DNA from: Lactarius indigo | Lineage: Eukaryota > Basidiomycota > Agaricomycetes > Russulales > Russulaceae | NCBI GenBank assembly: GCA_025766275.1 | Contig: JAFKAC010000003.1 | Span: 558,001 to 622,000, forward strand | DNA: 64,000 nucleotides | Reading direction: 5' to 3' | Shown: in pieces, positions 58,830-64,000 of the stretch | Layout: the number at the start of each line of letters is the position of its first letter | Numbering within the stretch: the first letter of the stretch is position 1 | Translations under genes and position numbers: made by a program | Notes under the pieces: generated by a model | What the model saw: the letters and a program-made list of their open reading frames with translations, nothing else | The model's database searches: none | What the model was told of the DNA's origin: nothing

Positions 58830-59900
58830 CTAGTCGCTCTCACTTCCACTGTCCCCGACTTGGAAGAGCATCCGCTGCGAATCCGATTTCGCATGCGCAC
58901 GCACATTCGTGTGCTCCTGCTGGGCACCGCCAAGCAGCGCGCGCGCAGCATCGCGGCCGCGGCCGCGTTCCCACGTCTCCCCGTTATCGTCGCTGTCGCT
59001 GGACGCCCGCGCAGCACCGACGCTAACGTGCTCCGTCGAGCCATGCAGGCCGAGCTCCACTGCAACTGCGTCCGCACGTGCGAGGTTCGACTCGTTCGGG
59101 TGGATGAAGAGCCCCGCGGGCTTGCCCCTGGAGCGCGCCTTGCGCATGGCCGGCGGCGGCGACGAGGAGGAGAGAGCGATATGGCATGCGCTGTGCGCGG
59201 GACGAGGACTTGTGCGTTGAGTGGGAAGTGAAGGGGTTAGTCTGTGTGAACGACGTACTGTCGGTGGTCGGAGTCATGCGGCTGCTCGAAATACTCTATG
59301 AAGAATTGTCCCGCCGCTAGCGAGAGGACCTGCCGTCCGAGAGCGTGCATGAGTGTATACGTATCGTATGGAGGGGTGGAGCGTCAATCCGCGTACGATG
59401 ATAAGGATGAGCCTACACAGGTGGAGACGTTATGAGATACATTCCGTCGGTGGTGGGAAGGGTGACACTCACCAGACGTGAAATGTCATGGAAAGAAGCA
59501 TGTAAAGTCTATAAGACAGGAAGTACCGGGGAGGGGGGGGTCAGCAGGGTGCCTGTGGGGTGACAGAGGCTCGAAGAGGCGCACAATCGTAGGAGCGTCG
59601 CGACTGCGTAGAGCCCCGATCGCCATAGCGCTCTGCGCGTGCGGGATTGGCGGACGGCGCGGAAGGGCGACCAGTGCCGCGAGAGCGCGAAGGTCAGGGA
59701 ACTGGACGTGCATTGGTTGAGCGACGAGAGAGAGAGAGTAGATGTGAAATGATGACGTACCGTTCCAAGAGGCACAGGGCGGCGGCGAGGAAAGCGGCGC
59801 AGATGAATGCGCCTAAAGATTTTAAGCGAAGACCAGGAAAGAGGACATGCTCGCCGTAGAAGGACGTGTGCAAGTAATCTTCCCAGCCGTCCATCTTCAT
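58830..59900 (-). CDS. Ctr-family copper transporter
   Basis: Membrane copper importer. The start at 59900 gives MKMDGWEDYLHTSFYGEHVLF. The first helix (LGAFICAAFLAAALCLLER) is followed by a loop with LTFALSRHW and SRTRRALWRSGLY. Introns split the rest into small exons: AVATLLRL joins LYMLLSMTFHVW, which holds the MxxxM copper-conducting motif (Met-Leu-Leu-Ser-Met) of helix 2. Then come LILII and VLSLAAGQFFIEYFEQPHD, helix 3. A basic soluble tail follows (GKPAGLFIHPNESNLARAD) and ends at 58830. The N-terminal Met-rich metal-binding repeats found in many Ctr1 proteins are absent, which is closer to vacuolar or Ctr2-like forms. No copper-response element was recognised in the promoter. Confidence 0.75.
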
Positions 59901-60385
59901 TGTGAGGAGAATGAAATGAAAGAAGTAAGGATGAAGGAGACCACAATTATCAAGTGCAAACAAAGATCATCGCGACATCGCCTACAGTAACCATGCAACT
60001 TCAATACAAAACTTCTTCGTTCCCTGCCAAGTAAACAACCCGGTGTTGTACTGTAGCTACCCGTTGCCCCAACTCTCGCGACACCAGAGCCCGCCTTCTA
60101 CGAGGTTATTCCGTCGTCGTGGGAGGACCTGCCACAGGTGTATACAGTAATGAGGCATGACTTAGCCCTTTCGAGGCAAGGTCCACGCTCGCTATCCATA
60201 ACTTGAAGTCACTCGGGAGGGACGTTCTCAGGGGAACATTACAAGATGCTAGCTTGATTGGCTAAACTTGCAGATACATGCAAACTCGGATGTCTGCACC
60301 CCCAAATAAAATAGAAACAAATACAAAAAAAAACGTCAGACGACAGTAAATACAATTAACTATGAGTATGTACAATCTACAGCAG
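59901..60385. other. Intergenic between Ctr and EXO5
   Basis: 485 bp with no supported gene. It includes the Ctr promoter and the EXO5 3' flank. An A-rich run lies near 60325. Confidence 0.35.
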
Positions 60386-62650
60386 CTACGGTGTATTTTT
60401 CGGGTTCCAGAAGTCATTTAGTGATTTTTGTGTAGCAGCCCAAGCGTGATAGTTTTTGTCTTGGGCCTCCTTCGCCTTCATTTCCCTCCATTCACAGCCT
60501 TCTCTATACTCGCACGAACTGCAATATCGTCAGCGTGGTTGTCCAAGTGATAAAATGCAGTCCAAGAGACTTACAAGCAGCGGCGGACATGCTCGATATC
60601 GACTCCTCGAGGGGCACGCTCTCCACGCCACCACTGCATCACGTTCTGCACGTGTGCATTCATGGCGTCTTCGTCAAAAGTGAAGCTCTTCCGACCGATT
60701 ATTCCTGACTCTTCTGGCTGAGACGGGGGATCTCGTTCAGAGGAGCTGCTTGGCTCCTCCAGAGCCGAAGGTACTTCCATAGGCCACGAACTCCCAATGG
60801 CCTTAGACACCGCTTGTGCCGCTATCCCTTCACGATCATACCAAGGGACGTGCGTCTCGTCAGAAGATAATTGAGCGTTCGCTCCATCTCCGGCGAGTGC
60901 GGCAGGGCCGTCTGTCGCGGGGGGGATGTCCCGCAAACTTTCTGCTATCGCGCGTTCGAGATCAGGGTCGTGGTTGTCGTCGCGCAGGCTGGAGGCAATT
61001 GCGCGCGCGATGTCGCGTGCCTCTCGGTCCGCCGCCGCAAAGTCGTCTCGTGTGCTACGCTTGGGCTGGGTGCGGTAGACGATCTCGAGAGTGGGAGAGA
61101 GCCCGCGTACGTGCATTGAGCGGACCGTTACGCGCCAAAGGTCTGCGAGGTCGTCGAGGCACGAAGGGTACCCCAGAACGACTATACCGTCTGACTCACG
61201 CGCAAGGCCAGACTGGAGGAGGAACGTGTCAGAGAGCTGGGCGAGCGGGTCGACTTGAATTTTTTCCCAGAACGCGTTGAATGAGAAAGTGGGTGCGAGC
61301 AATGCTGAGAGTAAATGGTGGTAGAGCATCAGTTGCATGCGCGAGGAATAGGCGTCGTCGTCCGATGGAACTGAATTGGACCGCCGGGTTTTCGTGTCGA
61401 GAAGGGAGAGCACGTTTAACATTGGACGTGGCGACGGCGACGCTGGCTTGCGCACTTTGCCCTTGGGTGAAGAGGGAACGATGTCCGTGAGATCGGATTG
61501 TGATGGAGATGACTTCCGAGGCCTTTTTGACTTCTGAGGTGTTCCTGGTGTTGGGGTTCGCGTTCGCTTATTGGTAGGGCTTGACTCTGCCTCGGACTCA
61601 AATATTGGTTTGAGCGAAATCTCGTCCTGGTCTCTCGTGGGTAGCTGCACGCCAAAGATAGAGTATAGACGTACAATTATTCCAATAATGGCTTGATCTT
61701 GCACGAAACCGAACACAGGCATCTCGCGCTGCAACAAGATTGACAGACTGAAGAACGCTCATTCGCGATTTACTCACACAGAAACCTAAGTCCGTGAGGC
61801 TGCTTAGACAGGACAGCATGTTGATCAACCTGGAAGGGACAGGAGGTAATAAGTCGTGAGGAGGAGTGACCAATGGCAAGAGCGTACCGTGCTGCCCAGT
61901 ACTCCTCTTTCGTATTAATATTGACCGCGACTGGTTCGGGGTATATTTCACGTTCCAATTTCTCGTGAACAGACTAGAGCAGCGAGAATTAGAGGACGTT
62001 GATGCGCAAGGCACACAAAGGTAGAAAAAAGAGGATGCCTACTCGTCCGCGTCCCAGGACTTTCTCATTGGCCTGTGCGACTTTCTTCTCCACCGTAATG
62101 ACCTTTCCTTCGGCAGAAACGAAAGTTTCAGGTCTATTGGCAAGGGCGCGAGACCTTCCCTGACGGAGTCCATAGTCAAACTGAACTTCACACCTTTGTG
62201 CAGAACGTCGGTCATTCGTTCGTGAACGGAAAAATAGATAATCAAAACGCACCACGCTGGCCCCACTAAGTCAGACACGCTCAGCGTTCCGCGCGACCTA
62301 TACTTCTCGAATGGGCTGCGCGTGTCCGCCCTATAGCGTGGGCGGGGGCGGGGGAGATCGTTTAGCTCTGCCTTTCTCTTATCGCCCGGCCCCTGCGTCG
62401 CGTCGACCCGGACCATCTCCACACTCCCATTCCGACCCACAGCCTTGACAAGAACATACTCGTCAGCAGAGGGCTCTAGCGCAACAGCAATCTGGGGACC
62501 ACCAGACTTGCTTGTGACCACGCGCGTCCCGGCCCCCTGTGGAGTCGCGTCGTACTCGTGCTGACGCGTCGTGCAGTCGATATACACAAAGTCGGCCGCA
62601 GAGAACTCTGAAAGATCGTACGCGTCATACTCGTCCCCAACGTCGTCCAT
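60386..62650 (-). CDS. EXO5: EXO5, exonuclease V (DEM1)
   Basis: Fe-S cluster 5'-exonuclease of the RecB-type nuclease fold, mitochondrial in yeast and nuclear in mammals. The start at 62650 gives MDDVGDEYDAYDLSEFSAADF. After a loose N-terminus come SVSDLVGPAW and CEVQFDYGLRQGRSR (62.2 kb), a family hallmark, and the Cys is the first Fe-S ligand. Later exons give VHEKLEREIYP, LINMLSCLSSLTDLGFC and REMPVFGFVQ. The 388-codon exon (to 60571) contains QLMLYHHLLSALL and FNAFWEKIQVD. The last exon supplies the C-terminal Cys region SCEYREGCEWREMKAKEAQ, then LNDFWNPKN. The Cys pair is split across an intron at about 60570-60515 (RRC then SCEYREGC). A 60-80 aa Ser/Pro-rich insert lies in the middle (about 61600-61450). 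It is divergent from the DUF6593 gene. Confidence 0.85.
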
Positions 62651-63197
62651 GTGTGGTGATGGTTGTGCATATGTCCTTGACTCAGACGGGAAGAATGGAG
62701 TGCTGACTAGCGCTGACTGTTGCCGTTCATGTGACCGCCTTGTCGGGCGTGGGAATCAGATGAGTTAGAACTAAAAGTTATGCACTTGGGTTGCTCCAGT
62801 GATATTCTTCTGCTTTGGAAGATAGGCTCATCCGTTGCGATGGTCGGGAAGCTTCTCTGACTTATATACATCGCGGAAAAAGTTTGGTGACCTACGCCTG
62901 TGCCTTATGCGGGTGTCTGTCTTGAACTATGGGAACCGCAGCCACACTGCGTCATTGCTTTCCCTTGCTGAGTATCCCTGGGTGGCTAGTTCACGGATCC
63001 TTCTCATGCACGCCACCGGTCAGACACGATCCCGGTGAACCCTGGGAGAATTATCCTTGACTTGTGCTCTTGCACTTAATGGTCCCGCGGCCCGGCTATC
63101 ATGTCTCCACCTGTCTCCGCCCCCTTTAAATGATGTGAATGGAGATCTTTCATCCGCACCCTGTCTGTCCCTCCCGCGCATTTCCTGTACCGAAGTT
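62651..63197. other. Divergent intergenic, EXO5/DUF6593
   Basis: 547 bp between the two start codons, so both promoters lie here. A CCTTTAAATG element near 63122 is the only TATA-like sequence on the DUF6593 side. No gene is supported. Confidence 0.35.
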
Positions 63198-63933
63198 ATG
63201 CCACCCCCGAAGAAAGCTGAACCTAGCTCTCGCATGGTCCTCACCACCAACAGCCTACGCAACACCACAATTGCCGTCGAAGATGACTCGAACTACTTTG
63301 AGGTCGTTACACGCTTCTGGCACCCTCATCTGACCAAGATCTTCAAGCTTGACATGGGGACACGCGATATGGTTCTTGTCGCTGAGATCGAGCGGGAGCC
63401 GGACAAGGACGTCCGTGTGCGCTTTGGCGGCGAACACGGAGAGTGGATCAGAGAGCAGGACTTTCTGAAATGGGACCTCCAAAAACGGTTGGCGTTCAAG
63501 TTATCTTCAATATGTGTGTCTCGGCTTTTCTGACCAAATTACCAGTGGTGGTGTATTCACCGGAGGTGAGAATGCAGAATACAGGTGGAAGAGTCATCGG
63601 CGGCGTCTTCAGGTAACTCTTCTCAGTATAATAAATAATATCGCAGAATACGACGTTGACTCTGACAACGTAGCTCGTCAAGACCAACGACGATGCAAAA
63701 GTTCCGTTGGTCCAATATCACATCTATCGCCGTCACTTCCTCGCTTTCCGCATGTCACGGCATGCCTTCCTCGAAATCAAGCCAGAAGCAGTGACAGAAG
63801 GCCTTGAAAAGTTGATCGGTGAGTATCACCTTTCTCGTGTGTACGATATTGTGACGAACGATGCACAATAGTGAGCTACTTGTTAGTAGAAAGGAGACGC
63901 CGGGACACTCAAACATTCCGAAACTACCTTTGA
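63198..63933 (+). CDS. DUF6593-like Agaricomycete protein
   Basis: Small single-domain protein found mostly in mushroom-forming fungi, of unknown function. The start at 63198 gives MPPPKKAEPSSRMVLTTN, followed by NTTIAVEDDSNYFEV and VLVAEIEREPDKDVRVRFGG and FLKWDLQKR. After an intron (weak donor gttggc) come GGVFTGGENAEYRWKSHRRR, then VPLVQYHIY with ALIFRM-like beta strands and HAFLEIKPEAVTEGLEKLI, then VSYLLVERRRRDTQ, with a stop at 63931-63933. The layout (beta-rich body, then EYRWK, then a C-terminal helix with VSYLLVE) matches DUF6593. The first intron donor is poor, so that junction is tentative. The gene is close to the window end but appears complete. Confidence 0.65.
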
Positions 63934-64000
63934 TCATAGCTAGCCTGTGTCGATCCGTTCATTTCCAGACAGTCAGTGTTTAGATAGAAACTGATTGAAG

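Noticed and set aside
1..64000. tRNA or rRNA genes
   Set aside because: I looked for T-arm words (GTTCGAATC, GTTCAAATC and variants) and acceptor pairing by eye and found no full cloverleaf; a tRNAscan run would be decisive.

Overview
The window looks like a nuclear chromosome segment from a filamentous basidiomycete, most likely an Agaricomycete. The genes are dense and split by many short introns (mostly about 45-75 nt, GT...AG, often with a CTAAC-like branch site). The protein families also fit: Agaricomycete-type F-box/LRR-like proteins, a DUF221/CSC1-type channel, SHO1, a Ctr copper transporter and a DUF6593 protein. I saw no rRNA, tRNA, CRISPR or recognisable transposon ORF.

Layout. 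1-10.4 kb is gene-poor and holds decayed F-box loci: two related copies on + (1636-3166, 4661-6213), a third type on - (7505-9418) and a 3' remnant (10176-10362), plus short repeats. 11.1-14.1 kb (-) is an acid sphingomyelinase-like secreted phosphodiesterase with a saposin domain and several frame breaks. 14.4-17.6 kb is mostly empty, with one hypothetical ORF. 17.6-23.3 kb (-) has a tiny membrane protein, a DUF221/CSC1-like channel and an 82-aa protein starting with an MGCxxS acylation signal. 23.7-31.9 kb has SLY1 (+), an F-box gene (+), WBP11 (-) and RNF10/MAG2 (+). 32.3-35.7 kb is a tandem array of a short two-exon gene I do not recognise. 37.3-39.9 kb has SHO1 (-) and a divergent serine-rich membrane protein (+). 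41.2-48.6 kb has SIN3 (+) and a single-pass membrane protein (+). 49.9-58.6 kb has SYO1 (+), a 3-hydroxyisobutyrate-dehydrogenase-like enzyme (-) and a NAK-family kinase (+). 58.8-63.9 kb has a Ctr copper transporter (-), EXO5 (-) and a DUF6593 protein (+).

How the genes relate. Most are unlinked housekeeping functions: ER-Golgi fusion (SLY1), splicing (WBP11), ubiquitin ligation (RNF10), chromatin repression (SIN3), ribosomal protein import (SYO1), endocytic kinase signalling, mitochondrial DNA maintenance (EXO5) and copper uptake. SHO1 and the DUF221 protein are both linked to osmotic sensing but are about 15 kb apart, so I treat this as coincidence. Two divergent pairs, WBP11/RNF10 and dehydrogenase/NAK kinase, share intergenic regions of about 150 bp, and each contains a CACGTG hexamer.

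The main novelty candidate is the tandem array at 32.5-35.3 kb: two apparently intact copies, each with a TATA box about 90 bp before the ATG and a conserved intron position, and a third copy with several lesions. A caution for the whole window: many conserved ORFs between 1 and 31 kb carry single-base frame breaks, including the normally essential SLY1. Some of the apparent pseudogenes may therefore be sequence errors.
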